A DNA stretch of 60,100 bases from Nonomuraea basaltis (GCF_005893125.1 NZ_VCJS01000066.1:1-60100), one strand, 5' to 3'; positions 1 to 8,492 are shown, counted from the first letter of the stretch. Notes: a model not told the origin generated them from the letters alone. Program-made: numbers and translations.

Positions 1-173
1 TGCCGCACACGCTGCGCGACGCGCTGGCGTTGTTCGAGGGGTCGAAGCTGGCCCGTGAGACCTTCGGCGAGGACGTGGTCGAGCACTACGCCAACAACGC
101 GCGGGTGGAACTGGCCGCGTTCGACGCGGCGGTGACGGACTGGGAGCTGTTCCGCAGCTTCGAGCGAATGTGA
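1..173 (+). CDS. Glutamine synthetase-like enzyme, C-terminal end (partial)
   Basis: Only the last 56 codons are in the window; the reading frame begins at base 3 and stops with TGA at 171-173. The visible protein starts PHTLRDALALFEGSKLARE and ends ELFRSFERM, the usual tail of the glutamine synthetase fold. Because an aldehyde dehydrogenase, an SDR and a gamma-glutamyl amidase of the Puu type follow on the same strand, it is more likely a gamma-glutamylpolyamine (or ethanolamine) synthetase than assimilatory GlnA. That functional split is inferred from context, since the catalytic part lies outside the window. Confidence 0.8.
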   Translation, partial: PHTLRDALALFEGSKLARETFGEDVVEHYANNARVELAAFDAAVTDWELFRSFERM

Positions 174-183
174 ATGGGAACAC

Positions 184-1524
184 ATGAAGATCATTAATCC
201 GGCGACGGAGGACGTGCTCGCCGACGTCGAACTCGCCGACGCGGCCGAGGTCGACCGGGCCGTGGAGCGTGCCAGGAAGGCATACCCGGCCTGGCGCGAC
301 GTGGCGCCGGGCGACCGGGCGCGGCTGCTGCGGCGCTTCGCCGACCTGGTGGGCGAGCACGGCGAGGAGCTGGCGCGGCTGGAGCTGGCCAACGCCGGGC
401 ACACGATCGGGAACGCCCGCTGGGAGGCCGGCAGCGTACGCGACGTCCTGCACTTCTACGCCGCCGCCCCCGAGCGCAACCACGGCAAGCAGATCCCGGT
501 GCCCGGCGGCGTGGACATCACGTTCCAGGAGCCGCTGGGCGTGGTGGGCGTCATCGTGCCGTGGAACTTCCCCATGCTGATCATGTCGTGGGGCGTGGCC
601 CCCGCGCTGGCGGCCGGTAACACGGTGATCGTCAAGCCGGCGGAATGGACTCCGCTGACCGCGCTGAGGCTGGCCGAGCTGGCCCTGGCGGCGGGCCTCC
701 CCGAGGGGGTGCTCCAGGTCCTGCCTGGGGCAGGGGAGGTCGCGGGGGCCCGGCTGGTCGAGCACCCGGAGGTAGCCAAGATCGTGTTCACCGGCTCGAC
801 CGAGGTCGGCAAGGAGATCGCCGCCAAGGCGGCGGCGCAGGTCAAGCGGGTCACGCTGGAGCTGGGCGGCAAGTCGGCGAACATCGTCTTCGCGGACGCG
901 GATCTCGAGAAGGCGGCGAAAACCGCTCCCTACGCCGTTTTCGACAACGCGGGCCAGGATTGCTGCGCCAGGTCCAGGCTGCTCGTCCAGGCCGACGTGT
1001 ACGACGACTTCATGGCCCTGCTCGCGCCCGCCGTACAGGCGGTCAGAGTCGGCGACCCTCTTGACGAGAGCACCGAGATGGGGCCGCTGATCAGCGCCGA
1101 GCATCTCGACCACGTGCGCGGCTTCGTCCAGGACCCCTATTTGCAGGGATCCTGCCCCCAGGGGAAGGGCTACTGGTTCCCGGCGACCGTGCTGACCCCG
1201 GACGTCACCGACCGGGCGTTCACCGAGGAGATCTTCGGGCCCGTGGTGTCGGTGGCGGCCTTCAAGGACGAGGCGGACGCCGTGCGGATCGCCAACGACA
1301 CCCCGTACGGCCTGAGCGGCTCCATCTGGACCCGCGACGTCGGCAGGGCGCTGCGGGTGGCGAGGGCGGTCGAGTCGGGCGCGCTCTCGGTCAACTCGCA
1401 CTCGTCGGTCCGCTACTGGACCCCGTTTGGCGGCTTCAAGCAGTCCGGCCTCGGCAGGGAGCTCGGCCCGGACGCCCTGGCGGCGTTCACCGAGACCAAG
1501 AACGTCTTCATATCGTGGGAGTGA
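184..1524 (+). CDS. Aldehyde dehydrogenase, PuuC-like
   Basis: 446-residue NAD(P)-dependent aldehyde dehydrogenase. Visible family motifs are the N-terminal substrate region with VPWNFPM and KPAEWTPLT (cofactor binding, about residues 125-165), FTGSTEVGK, the general-base motif LELGGKSANI, the catalytic cysteine in NAGQDCCARSR, and EEIFGPV near the C terminus. The loop after GPLIS is shorter than in generic 480-500 residue enzymes. It starts 10 bases after the synthetase stop, so the two are probably co-transcribed. With the synthetase and the C26 amidase downstream, the likely substrate is a gamma-glutamylated aminoaldehyde from putrescine catabolism; the substrate is inferred. Confidence 0.9.
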   Translation: MKIINPATEDVLADVELADAAEVDRAVERARKAYPAWRDVAPGDRARLLRRFADLVGEHGEELARLELANAGHTIGNARWEAGSVRDVLHFYAAAPERNHGKQIPVPGGVDITFQEPLGVVGVIVPWNFPMLIMSWGVAPALAAGNTVIVKPAEWTPLTALRLAELALAAGLPEGVLQVLPGAGEVAGARLVEHPEVAKIVFTGSTEVGKEIAAKAAAQVKRVTLELGGKSANIVFADADLEKAAKTAPYAVFDNAGQDCCARSRLLVQADVYDDFMALLAPAVQAVRVGDPLDESTEMGPLISAEHLDHVRGFVQDPYLQGSCPQGKGYWFPATVLTPDVTDRAFTEEIFGPVVSVAAFKDEADAVRIANDTPYGLSGSIWTRDVGRALRVARAVESGALSVNSHSSVRYWTPFGGFKQSGLGRELGPDALAAFTETKNVFISWE

Positions 1525-1621
1525 ACCCGACGCAGTGAGCGAAGTGAAGGGCCGAGGAACGAGGCACTTCGCGAAGCGAATGAGGAGCGGTGAACGACCA
1601 AATGAGCAGGGAGTGAAAAAG

Positions 1622-2386
1622 GTGCAGCGGTTGCAGGATCGGGTGGCGGTCATCACCGGCGCGGGCAGCGGCATCGGGCTGGCCACGGCCCGCAGGTTCG
1701 CCGAGGAGGGCGCCAAGGTCGTCTGCGTCGACATCGACGACGAGGCGGGCACCAAGGCCGCGAACGAGGTCGGCGGCCTCTACGTCAAGGCCGACGTGAC
1801 CAGCGAGGACGACGTCGTACGGATATACCGGACGGCGTACGACACCTACGGCAGCGTGGACATCGCCTTCAACAACGCCGGCATCTCGCCGCCCGACGAC
1901 GACTCGATCCTCGAGACCGGCATCGACGCCTGGCGCCGCGTCCAGGAAGTGAACCTGACCAGCGTCTACCTGTGCTGCAAGCACGCGATCCCGTACATGC
2001 GGCGGCAGGGCAAGGGCTCGATCATCAACACCGCGTCGTTCGTGGCCGTCATGGGCTCGGCGACGTCGCAGATCTCCTACACGGCCTCCAAGGGCGGGGT
2101 GCTGGCGATGTCGCGCGAGCTGGGCGTGCAGTTCGCCAGGGAGGGCATCCGGGTGAACGCCCTGTGCCCCGGCCCGGTGAACACGCCGCTGCTGCAGGAG
2201 CTGTTCGCCAAGGACCAGGAGCGGGCGCAGCGCCGCCTGGTCCACGTCCCGATGGGGCGCTTCGCCGAGGCGACCGAGATCGCGGCCGCGGTGGCGTTCC
2301 TGGCCAGCGACGACTCGTCGTTCATCACCGGCTCGGAGTTCCTGGTGGACGGCGGCATCTCCGGCGCCTACGTGACGCCGCTCTAG
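1622..2386 (+). CDS. SDR family oxidoreductase
   Basis: Short-chain dehydrogenase/reductase of about 254 residues. The Rossmann glycine motif TGAGSGIG is near the N terminus, followed by NNAG, the catalytic serine region, YTASKGG (Tyr and Lys of the catalytic dyad) and a C-terminal ITGSEFLVDGG. The frame is open further upstream, but I place the start at GTG 1622 because AGGGAG lies at 1608-1613 with 8-base spacing and family similarity begins right after it. In the polyamine operon it may oxidise or reduce an aldehyde or hydroxy intermediate; substrate unknown. About 100 bases of purine-rich spacer separate it from the aldehyde dehydrogenase. Confidence 0.88.
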   Translation: MQRLQDRVAVITGAGSGIGLATARRFAEEGAKVVCVDIDDEAGTKAANEVGGLYVKADVTSEDDVVRIYRTAYDTYGSVDIAFNNAGISPPDDDSILETGIDAWRRVQEVNLTSVYLCCKHAIPYMRRQGKGSIINTASFVAVMGSATSQISYTASKGGVLAMSRELGVQFAREGIRVNALCPGPVNTPLLQELFAKDQERAQRRLVHVPMGRFAEATEIAAAVAFLASDDSSFITGSEFLVDGGISGAYVTPL

Positions 2387-2399
2387 GGGGCATTCGATC

Positions 2400-3092
2400 G
2401 TGCAGCGTCCCGTCATCGGCATCACGTCCTACGTCGAGCCCGCCACGTTCACGGTGTGGGAGGGCATGACCGTCGCGCTCCTGCCGTACATGTACGTGGA
2501 GCAGGTCGTACGCGCCGGCGGCCAGCCCGTCGTGCTGCCGCCGGCCGGCGACCCCGCCTCCCTGGTCGGCGGCCTGGACGGGCTCATCCTGGCCGGCGGC
2601 GGCGACATCGACCCGGCCAGGTACGGCGCGGAGCCGCACGAGCGCACCGGCTACGTCAGGGAGTTCCGTGACGAGGCGGAGTTCTCGCTGATGACGGCGG
2701 CGCTGGAGGCGGGCCTGCCGTACCTGGGTATCTGCCGCGGGCTCCAGGTACTCAACGTCGCCCTCGGCGGCAGCCTCCACCAGCACCTGCCGGACGTCGT
2801 GGGGCACACGGAGCACTCCCCCGAGCCCGGCAGGTTCGGCCACCTGCCCGTCACCCCCGCTCCCGGCACCCGCCTGTCCAAGGTGCTGGGGACGGACCCG
2901 CTGACCGTCCCGCACTACCACCACCAGGCCATCGACCGCCTCGCCCCCGGCCTCACGGTCGCCGCCACCGCCGAGGACGGCACGATCGAGGCGGTCGAGC
3001 TGGACTCCGGGCCCTTCACGATGGCCGTGCAGTGGCACCCGGAGGCGGCCGAGGACGGCGCCCTGTTCGAGGCCCTGGTGGCGGCCTGCTGA
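2400..3092 (+). CDS. Gamma-glutamyl-gamma-aminobutyrate hydrolase family (peptidase C26)
   Basis: Class I glutamine amidotransferase-like hydrolase of 230 residues, related to PuuD. The nucleophile elbow GICRGLQ carries the catalytic cysteine, and the His-Glu pair is in QWHPEA near the C terminus. LILAGGGDIDP is the oxyanion-hole strand seen in C26 enzymes. It starts at GTG 13 bases after the SDR stop and closes the operon. Expected role: release of glutamate from gamma-glutamyl-GABA or an analogue in the cytoplasm. Confidence 0.88.
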   Translation: MQRPVIGITSYVEPATFTVWEGMTVALLPYMYVEQVVRAGGQPVVLPPAGDPASLVGGLDGLILAGGGDIDPARYGAEPHERTGYVREFRDEAEFSLMTAALEAGLPYLGICRGLQVLNVALGGSLHQHLPDVVGHTEHSPEPGRFGHLPVTPAPGTRLSKVLGTDPLTVPHYHHQAIDRLAPGLTVAATAEDGTIEAVELDSGPFTMAVQWHPEAAEDGALFEALVAAC

Positions 3093-3093
3093 G

Positions 3094-3948
3094 CTATTCG
3101 ACCGGCTTCAGCACGCTGTCGAAGACGACCGCGTCCGGGCCGTACTTCTCGTCGATCCTGCGGCGCAGGTCCTCGGTCGCCAGCCAGGTGCTCACCTCCA
3201 CCCGGTTCCGCGTCACGCTGGACGATGCCGTGATGAGGCCGCCGCTGCCCATCTCGCCCTCGACCTGCCGCTGGATCTCGTTCAGCTCGGCCTCGGTGCG
3301 CTGCGCGCCGCTGACGCACAGCGCGCCACCCCACACCTGCCGGATCCACTCCTCGCGACCCGCCAGGTCGCCGGTGAACTTGAGGTTCAGCACCAACCGC
3401 TTCGGGTCGTTGCCTTGCTTCTCCACCTCCTCGGGGCTCAGCTTGGCCTGATCCATGTAGCTCTGGTCGAGCCAGGCCCCGGCGAACTCCTTGGCCGTCC
3501 TGGCCCGCGCCATCGCTTCCTCCAGGGTCTCCTGCGTCGCCTTGGCGGGGTCGACGGGCCGCCAGCCGCCCTCGGGCTCGGGGCACGGGCTCGCGAGCGT
3601 GTTCTCGCCCGCCGGATCACTCTTCACCGGCGCCCCCGGAGGCTCTGTCAGTGTCAGCCGGGCGCCGTCCCAGGTGCCCACGACCCGGTATTCGCCCCAT
3701 TTCACGCCGCGCAGCGATTCGTGCTTCACCTTGCTCCAGTCCCAGCCGATGACGTCCGGGCCGCCGCACTGCGGCGGGAGCGACTCCATGACCGCCTGGC
3801 AGAGCTGGGGCCCGTGCCCGCCGCCCTCGAGCACCGTCACGCCGGCCGTGTAACGGGGCGGTGGCGCGGGAGACGCGGCCCCCTGGGCGCCGCAGGACGC
3901 GATGGTCAAGGCGGCCGCCAGGCCGAGCGCCGCCGTTCGCCGATTCAT
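3094..3948 (-). CDS. Putative lipoprotein, function unknown
   Basis: 284 residues. The N terminus MNRRTAALGLAAALTIASCG is a signal peptide ending in a lipobox (IASC), so the mature protein should be anchored through Cys19 on the outer face of the membrane. A short Ala/Pro-rich linker follows, then a globular region of about 240 residues with several cysteines (QLCQAVMESLPPQCGG, PCPEPEGGW, GALCVSGAQ) that may form disulfides. I recognise no domain. It converges on the C26 gene with a single base between the stops. Confidence 0.75.
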   Translation of the reverse strand: MNRRTAALGLAAALTIASCGAQGAASPAPPPRYTAGVTVLEGGGHGPQLCQAVMESLPPQCGGPDVIGWDWSKVKHESLRGVKWGEYRVVGTWDGARLTLTEPPGAPVKSDPAGENTLASPCPEPEGGWRPVDPAKATQETLEEAMARARTAKEFAGAWLDQSYMDQAKLSPEEVEKQGNDPKRLVLNLKFTGDLAGREEWIRQVWGGALCVSGAQRTEAELNEIQRQVEGEMGSGGLITASSSVTRNRVEVSTWLATEDLRRRIDEKYGPDAVVFDSVLKPVE

Positions 3949-4039
3949 ACCCCTTCAACGTCATCGTTTCCGAAGCGGTTCACCAGAGATCCGCACGCGA
4001 CAACGCCCCCGTCACGGCACTAGGCTTACGGACATCACC

Positions 4040-4240
4040 GACGAAACCGCGCGGGAGAGCACCCTGACAGCCGGTCAGGGTCCCTGAAGGAGCAAGCCCT
4101 CCCCGCGAACCTCTCAAGGCAAAGGACCGCGCGGACGAGGTGACCTCTGGAAAGCAGGCCTGCAGGCCTCGCCGAAGGTGAAAGTCCGGCAAAACTCGGG
4201 CGAAGCTCTCAGGCATCGATGACAGAGGGGGAGGATGCTG
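4040..4240 (+). promoter_or_regulatory. Tandem glycine riboswitch (gcvT leader)
   Basis: The 5' leader of gcvT has the layout of a two-aptamer glycine riboswitch. Aptamer 1 opens with CGCGGGAGAGCACC (about 4049-4062), passes through GAAGGAGCAA, and closes with CTCTCAAGGCAAAGGACCG (about 4111-4130). Aptamer 2 starts near 4135 with GACGAGG, has GCCGAAGGTG and GGCAAAACTC, and ends in CTCTCAGGCA and GACAGAGGGGG (about 4206-4240). CCGCGCGG at about 4047-4054 and again at 4127-4134 can form the outer stem of aptamer 1. In actinobacteria this riboswitch usually turns on the glycine cleavage genes when glycine is plentiful. Exact ends are approximate. Confidence 0.9.
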
Positions 4241-4269
4241 GCATCCAATCCTGTCCTGAGGTGCGACTA

Positions 4270-5355
4270 ATGTCCCGACCGACACCGCTACGAGACGTTC
4301 ACGAGAGCCTCGGCGCCACGCTCACCGACTTCGCGGGGTGGCTCATGCCCCTCCGGTACGGGAGCGAGTCCGCGGAGCACAACGCCGTCCGCGGGGCGGC
4401 CGGGCTGTTCGACCTCTCCCACATGGGCGAGATCTTCCTGATGGGGCCGGAGGCGGGGCAGGCGCTGGACTACGCGCTGGTCGGCCACCTATCGGCACTG
4501 GTGCCCGGACGGGCCAGATACACCATGATCGTGAACGAGCACGGCGGCGTGCTCGACGACCTCATCGTCTACCGGCTCGGGGACGAGGAGTTCATGGTGG
4601 TGGCGAACGCCTCCAACTACGAAAAAGTCGGAAATGAGCTGAAAAACCGTGCGAAGGCGTACGAGGTCGTGGTCGAGGATCGCTCCGACCAGTACGCGCT
4701 GATCGCCGTGCAGGGGCCGCGCGCCCAGGAGATCCTCGCCACCCTCACCGACGCCGACCTCGCCGGGCTCAAGTACTACGCGGGCCTGCCAGGGCTGGTG
4801 GACGGTAGGCGGGTGCTCATCGCCCGTACCGGCTACACCGGCGAGGACGGGTTCGAGCTCTTCGTCGCCAACGAGGACGCGGTGCCGCTCTGGCACGCGC
4901 TCATGGCGGCGGGCGAGCCGTACGGACTCAAGCCCGCGGGCCTGTCCAGCCGCGACACGCTCCGGCTCGAGGCGGGCATGCCGCTGTACGGCAACGAGCT
5001 CAGCGCCGAGCTCACCCCGTTCGACGCGGGGCTGGGCAGGGTGGTGAAATTCGACAAGCCCGGCGACTTCGTCGGCAGGTCGGCACTCGAGGCGGTCAAG
5101 GACGATCCGCCGCGGCGCCGGCTCGTCGGCCTGGTCGCGCGGGGCCGCCGGGTGCCGCGCCACGGTTACCCGGTCACCAAAGACGGCGCCGTCGTCGGCG
5201 AGGTCACCAGCGGTGCGCCCTCCCAGACCCTGGGCAGGCCCATCGCGATGGCCTACGTGGACACCGGGGCCGAAGAAGGCCTGGCAGTGGACATCCGGGG
5301 CAGCCAAGAACCTATGGACCTCGTTGAGCTGCCCTTTTACAGGAGGAACAAGTGA
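4270..5355 (+). CDS. gcvT: Glycine cleavage system T protein (aminomethyltransferase)
   Basis: 361-residue T protein, which transfers the methylene group from aminomethyl-lipoyl-H protein to tetrahydrofolate and releases ammonia. The N terminus TPLRDVHESLGATLTDFAGW, LFDLSHMGEI, RTGYTGEDGFEL and the C-terminal GEVTSGAPSQTLGRPIAMAY are typical. The open frame extends upstream into the riboswitch; I start at ATG 4270 because GAGGTG precedes it at good distance and homology begins with PTPLRDVHE. The gene overlaps gcvH by 4 bases (GTGA), implying translational coupling. gcvP is not nearby. Confidence 0.95.
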   Translation: MSRPTPLRDVHESLGATLTDFAGWLMPLRYGSESAEHNAVRGAAGLFDLSHMGEIFLMGPEAGQALDYALVGHLSALVPGRARYTMIVNEHGGVLDDLIVYRLGDEEFMVVANASNYEKVGNELKNRAKAYEVVVEDRSDQYALIAVQGPRAQEILATLTDADLAGLKYYAGLPGLVDGRRVLIARTGYTGEDGFELFVANEDAVPLWHALMAAGEPYGLKPAGLSSRDTLRLEAGMPLYGNELSAELTPFDAGLGRVVKFDKPGDFVGRSALEAVKDDPPRRRLVGLVARGRRVPRHGYPVTKDGAVVGEVTSGAPSQTLGRPIAMAYVDTGAEEGLAVDIRGSQEPMDLVELPFYRRNK

Positions 5356-5741
5356 GCAACATCCCTGAGGACCTGAGCTACACCAAGGAGCACGAGTGGG
5401 TGGCCGGTGTCGAGGACGGGCTGACCGTGACCGTCGGCATCACGGCCTACGCCGCCGAAGCCCTTGGTGACGTCGTCTTCGTGCAGCTCCCCGAGGTCAG
5501 TTCGATCGTCGAGGCCGGCGACTCCGTGGGCGAGGTGGAGTCGACCAAGTCCGTGAGCGAGATCTACACCCCCGTCGGCGGCGAGATCGTCGAGGTCAAC
5601 CAGGCCGTGGTGGACGATCCGTCGCTGGCCAACAGCGACCCGTACGGCGAGGGCTGGATGTTCCGCGTCCGTATGGAGGGCGACGCGGAGGACCTGCTGT
5701 CGGCCGAGGAGTACACAGCGCTCACCTCAGGCGAGTCCTGA
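5352..5741 (+). CDS. gcvH: Glycine cleavage system H protein
   Basis: 129-residue lipoyl carrier of the glycine cleavage complex. The lipoylation site lies in EVESTKSVSEIYTPV, where the Lys after EST is modified. The flanking beta-strand motifs GDSVGEVE and SLANSDPYGEGW are conserved. GTG start overlaps the gcvT stop, and AGGAGG lies 5 bases before it inside the gcvT end. It shuttles the aminomethyl group between P, T and L proteins. A GC-rich hairpin follows before sdaA. Confidence 0.95.
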   Translation: MSNIPEDLSYTKEHEWVAGVEDGLTVTVGITAYAAEALGDVVFVQLPEVSSIVEAGDSVGEVESTKSVSEIYTPVGGEIVEVNQAVVDDPSLANSDPYGEGWMFRVRMEGDAEDLLSAEEYTALTSGES

Positions 5742-5751
5742 CCGAAACTGG

Positions 5752-5775
5752 CCGGGGCCCGCACGGGCCCCGGCG
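5752..5775 (+). terminator. GC-rich hairpin between gcvH and sdaA
   Basis: Perfect inverted repeat GCCGGGGCCC / GGGCCCCGGC with a 4-base loop, about 10 bases after the gcvH stop and 22 bases before sdaA. There is no U-tract, so it may be a partial terminator or an mRNA-stabilising processing hairpin inside one operon rather than a full stop. Confidence 0.55.
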
Positions 5776-5797
5776 CTCCATGAAGGGCGCGTAATCA

Positions 5798-7174
5798 ATG
5801 GCGATCAGCGTCTTCGACCTGTTCAAGGTGGGCATCGGCCCCTCCAGCTCCCACACGGGCGGCCCCATGGCGGCCGCGCACAAGTTCGCCCGCGGCCTGC
5901 ACGACGACGGCCTCCTGCCGCGCGTGGCGCGCGTCGAGGCGATCCTGTACGGCTCCCTCGGCCTCACCGGCAAGGGCCACGGCAGCGACAAGGCCGTCCT
6001 GCTGGGCCTGTCGGGCGAGAAGCCCGAGCTCGTGGACGTGGACACCATCGAGGACCGCCTGGCCGCGATGCGCGCGTCGGGCACGGTCAAGCTGTACGGC
6101 ACCCACGAGATCCCCTTCGTCGCCGGCGAGGACCTGGTCTTCGAACGCAAGATCTCGCTCCCCGAGCACCCGAACGGCATGCGCTTCACCGCGTACTCCT
6201 CGGAGGGTGACAAGCTCAGGGAGAAGGTGTACTTCTCGGTCGGCGGCGGCTTCGTGGTGGACGAGAAGGCCACCGGCGCAGACCGCATCAAGCCGGACGA
6301 CACCGTGCTCCCCTACCCCTTCACCACCGGGGAAGAGCTGCTCAAGCACTGCGAGAACACGGGCCTGTCGATCTCCGCCCTGATGCTGGAGAACGAGAAG
6401 GCCTTCGGGCGCACCGAGGAGGAGATCCGCGCCGGGATCCTCAGCCTGTGGCGCGTCATGTCGGAGTGCGTGCGCCGCGGCATCGCCAAGGAGGGCGTCC
6501 TGCCCGGCGGCCTCAAGGTCAGGCGCCGCGCCAACCAGCTCCACCGCCGCCTGCAGTCGGAGCCGCCGGAGAAGGACCCGCTGCAGGCCATGGACTGGGT
6601 GGCGCTGTTCGCGCTGGCGGTCAATGAGGAGAACGCCGCGGGCGGCCGCATCGTCACCGCGCCCACCAACGGCGCCGCCGGCATCATCCCGGCCGTCCTG
6701 ACCTACTACACCCGCTTCGTCCCGCACGCCGACGACGAGGGCGTGGTCCGCTTCCTCCTCACGGCGGCCGCGATCGGCGTGCTGTTCAAGGAGAACGCCT
6801 CCATCTCGGGCGCCGAGGTGGGCTGCCAGGGCGAGGTCGGCTCGGCCTGCTCCATGGCCTCCGCGGGTCTGACGGAGGTCCTCGGCGGCACCCCCGAGCA
6901 GGTGGAGAACGCCGCCGAGATCGGCATCGAGCACAACCTGGGGCTGACCTGCGACCCGATCGGCGGCCTGGTCCAGATCCCGTGCATCGAGCGCAACGCC
7001 GTCGCCTCCAACAAGGCGATCACGGCGGCCAGGATCGCGCTGCGCGGCGACGGCCGGCATTTCGTGCCCCTGGACAAGGCCATCAAGACCATGCGGGACA
7101 CCGGCCGGGACATGCTGGACAAGTACAAGGAGACGTCCCGCGGAGGTCTCGCGGTCAACGTCATCGAGTGCTGA
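5798..7174 (+). CDS. sdaA: L-serine ammonia-lyase (L-serine dehydratase), single-chain iron-sulfur type
   Basis: 458-residue enzyme that converts L-serine to pyruvate and ammonia with a 4Fe-4S cluster. The N-terminal SVFDLFKVGIGPSSSHT is the usual beta-domain start. The catalytic alpha domain has GCQGEVGSACSMA, CDPIGGLVQIPC (cluster cysteines) and NGAAGIIPAVL. Its position right after gcvT-gcvH links glycine breakdown, through serine made by GlyA, to pyruvate. It probably shares the glycine-riboswitch transcript, although the hairpin at 5752-5775 may tune its level. Confidence 0.95.
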   Translation: MAISVFDLFKVGIGPSSSHTGGPMAAAHKFARGLHDDGLLPRVARVEAILYGSLGLTGKGHGSDKAVLLGLSGEKPELVDVDTIEDRLAAMRASGTVKLYGTHEIPFVAGEDLVFERKISLPEHPNGMRFTAYSSEGDKLREKVYFSVGGGFVVDEKATGADRIKPDDTVLPYPFTTGEELLKHCENTGLSISALMLENEKAFGRTEEEIRAGILSLWRVMSECVRRGIAKEGVLPGGLKVRRRANQLHRRLQSEPPEKDPLQAMDWVALFALAVNEENAAGGRIVTAPTNGAAGIIPAVLTYYTRFVPHADDEGVVRFLLTAAAIGVLFKENASISGAEVGCQGEVGSACSMASAGLTEVLGGTPEQVENAAEIGIEHNLGLTCDPIGGLVQIPCIERNAVASNKAITAARIALRGDGRHFVPLDKAIKTMRDTGRDMLDKYKETSRGGLAVNVIEC

Positions 7175-7299
7175 CGGTCGCGATTGGGCCTGTTCACCCA
7201 GGTATGGAGGGCGGTTCTGAAGGCGAATCTTCCCGACTTCGCCTCCAGCGCGTAACGGCGCCTCTACGATCGGTCATCGAGGATGACAGGAGGCAGGCC

Positions 7300-8175
7300 G
7301 TGTACGGCGAGCGCAAGCCGAGTGTCCGGTGGGTCCTTCCAGAAGGAGAAGGGCAGTACAACCCCGTGGTCGGGGAGGGAGTGCGGTGGCTCGACTACGA
7401 GCGGGCCGCCGAGATCGACGCCGTTCCCGTGCCGGGCGGCGGGTCTGCCGAGGGCTCGACCGCCTTAAAGCGTGCGGACGATGCGGGTGGCGCGACCCCG
7501 CCGAGCGACGACACCGATCGACGGTTCGACGTGCCCGCCGAGCGGGCCGTCGAGGGCGACTGGTTCGATCGGCCGCACCGGCCGCCGAGGCTGGCCGAGT
7601 GCCGGCCGTACGGGGTGCCGGGCGGGCTCGCCAGGCCGGACCCGCAGGTGGAGCGGGACCTGCTAGAGGCGCTCCCGCCGGGCTCGCGCTTCCCCGACCC
7701 GCGTGGCACCTGGGTCAGGCTCGTCAACGGCGGTGGGCCCGGCGACGACCCGTTCCGGGTCTCCAATGCCGCCGACTGCGCGCTGGCCGTGCTGTCCACC
7801 TGGCACGGCGAGCCGACCACGGCCGCGCCCCGGCTGCCCGAGTACGACAGGCTCGGCCGGCCGGTGCTGACCGGCGAGCGCGGCAGCACGGCCAGGATCC
7901 AGCGGTGGGTCGGGCAGCGCCTCGAGTACGCGAGCCAGGGGCGGCACGCGTACCCGATGATCGCGCGGCGGCTGCTGGAGGCCGGGCACGGGGCGAGCGC
8001 CGTCATCGTGGTGCGCTGGCCCGGAGGCGGCACCCACGCCTGGAACGCCGTCAACGCCGACGGCGAGGTGGTCTGGATCGACGCGCAGCGGGCGCACATG
8101 TCCGTCGAGCCCCCCTACACGACGGTGACCGGGGTGTTCTGCGTGATACTCGACCGGCAGGGGCGGCCGCGATGA
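7300..8175 (+). CDS. Papain-fold (Tox-PL / glutamine deamidase-type) toxin domain protein
   Basis: 291 residues. Start GTG 7300 is chosen for AGGAGG at 7288-7293 with 6-base spacing; the frame is open upstream into sdaA but without support. The C-terminal part, from about residue 150, has the layout of Tox-PL papain-like toxins: cysteine in NAADCALAVLSTWHG, histidine in GGGTHAWNAVN and acidic residue in EVVWIDAQ, which would be the catalytic Cys-His-Asp set. The N-terminal part is charged and proline-rich, with no signal peptide and no recognisable WXG/ESAT-6 or PAAR delivery domain. The next gene overlaps by 4 bases and looks like its immunity protein. Deamidase activity is inferred from the family. 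Confidence 0.7.
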   Translation: MYGERKPSVRWVLPEGEGQYNPVVGEGVRWLDYERAAEIDAVPVPGGGSAEGSTALKRADDAGGATPPSDDTDRRFDVPAERAVEGDWFDRPHRPPRLAECRPYGVPGGLARPDPQVERDLLEALPPGSRFPDPRGTWVRLVNGGGPGDDPFRVSNAADCALAVLSTWHGEPTTAAPRLPEYDRLGRPVLTGERGSTARIQRWVGQRLEYASQGRHAYPMIARRLLEAGHGASAVIVVRWPGGGTHAWNAVNADGEVVWIDAQRAHMSVEPPYTTVTGVFCVILDRQGRPR

Positions 8176-8441
8176 CCCTGGACGAGGCTCGGGCGGTGGC
8201 CGAGGAGTACTTCAACGGCGTGCGGCCGCCGGAGGAAGCGGTGCCCGTGGGGGTGTACGGGTTCCATGATGGCTATGTCGCCTGGGTGCGGGAGGCGGAT
8301 CCCGACGACCCCGCCAGGCTGCCCGACACGATCGGCGGCGGGTGCATCGTGATCGACCGGACCACCGGTGAGGTGGTGGCCCGGCCGCTGCTCGACCCGG
8401 AAACGGTCGCCGAGCTGTGGCCCGGCCCCATGCCCCGCTGA
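8172..8441 (+). CDS. Immunity protein 35 / YrhB-like small protein
   Basis: 89-residue acidic protein starting MTLDEARAVAEEYFNG and ending WPGPMPR. The pattern (an N-terminal helix, a short beta-strand with GYVAWVRE, then GGGCIVIDRTTGEVV) matches the Imm35/YrhB family that neutralises papain-fold toxins. The ATGA overlap with the toxin stop gives tight co-expression. It is followed by two strong hairpins. Role as antitoxin is inferred from family and position. Confidence 0.72.
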   Translation: MTLDEARAVAEEYFNGVRPPEEAVPVGVYGFHDGYVAWVREADPDDPARLPDTIGGGCIVIDRTTGEVVARPLLDPETVAELWPGPMPR

Positions 8442-8453
8442 GAGCGCAGAGGA

Positions 8454-8489
8454 AGGGCCGGGCGCCGCCCCCATGAGACGCCCGGCCCT
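8454..8489 (+). terminator. Hairpin terminator after the toxin-immunity pair
   Basis: Perfect 11-base stem AGGGCCGGGCG / CGCCCGGCCCT with a 14-base loop, 12 bases after the immunity gene stop. It lies between convergent genes and could act on either strand. Confidence 0.75.
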
Positions 8490-8492
8490 CAG

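Noticed and set aside
184..1524. Internal deletion in the aldehyde dehydrogenase
   Set aside because: It lacks about a dozen residues after GPLIS compared with generic enzymes, but all motifs are intact and the short loop appears to be a feature of the actinobacterial subfamily.
1427..1621. SDR reading frame extended upstream to 1427
   Set aside because: The upstream part overlaps the aldehyde dehydrogenase end and encodes low-complexity purine-rich sequence; a good ribosome site and family similarity support GTG 1622.
6982..7299. Toxin gene starting within sdaA
   Set aside because: Overlap with sdaA would be about 190 bases; AGGAGG with proper spacing marks GTG 7300.
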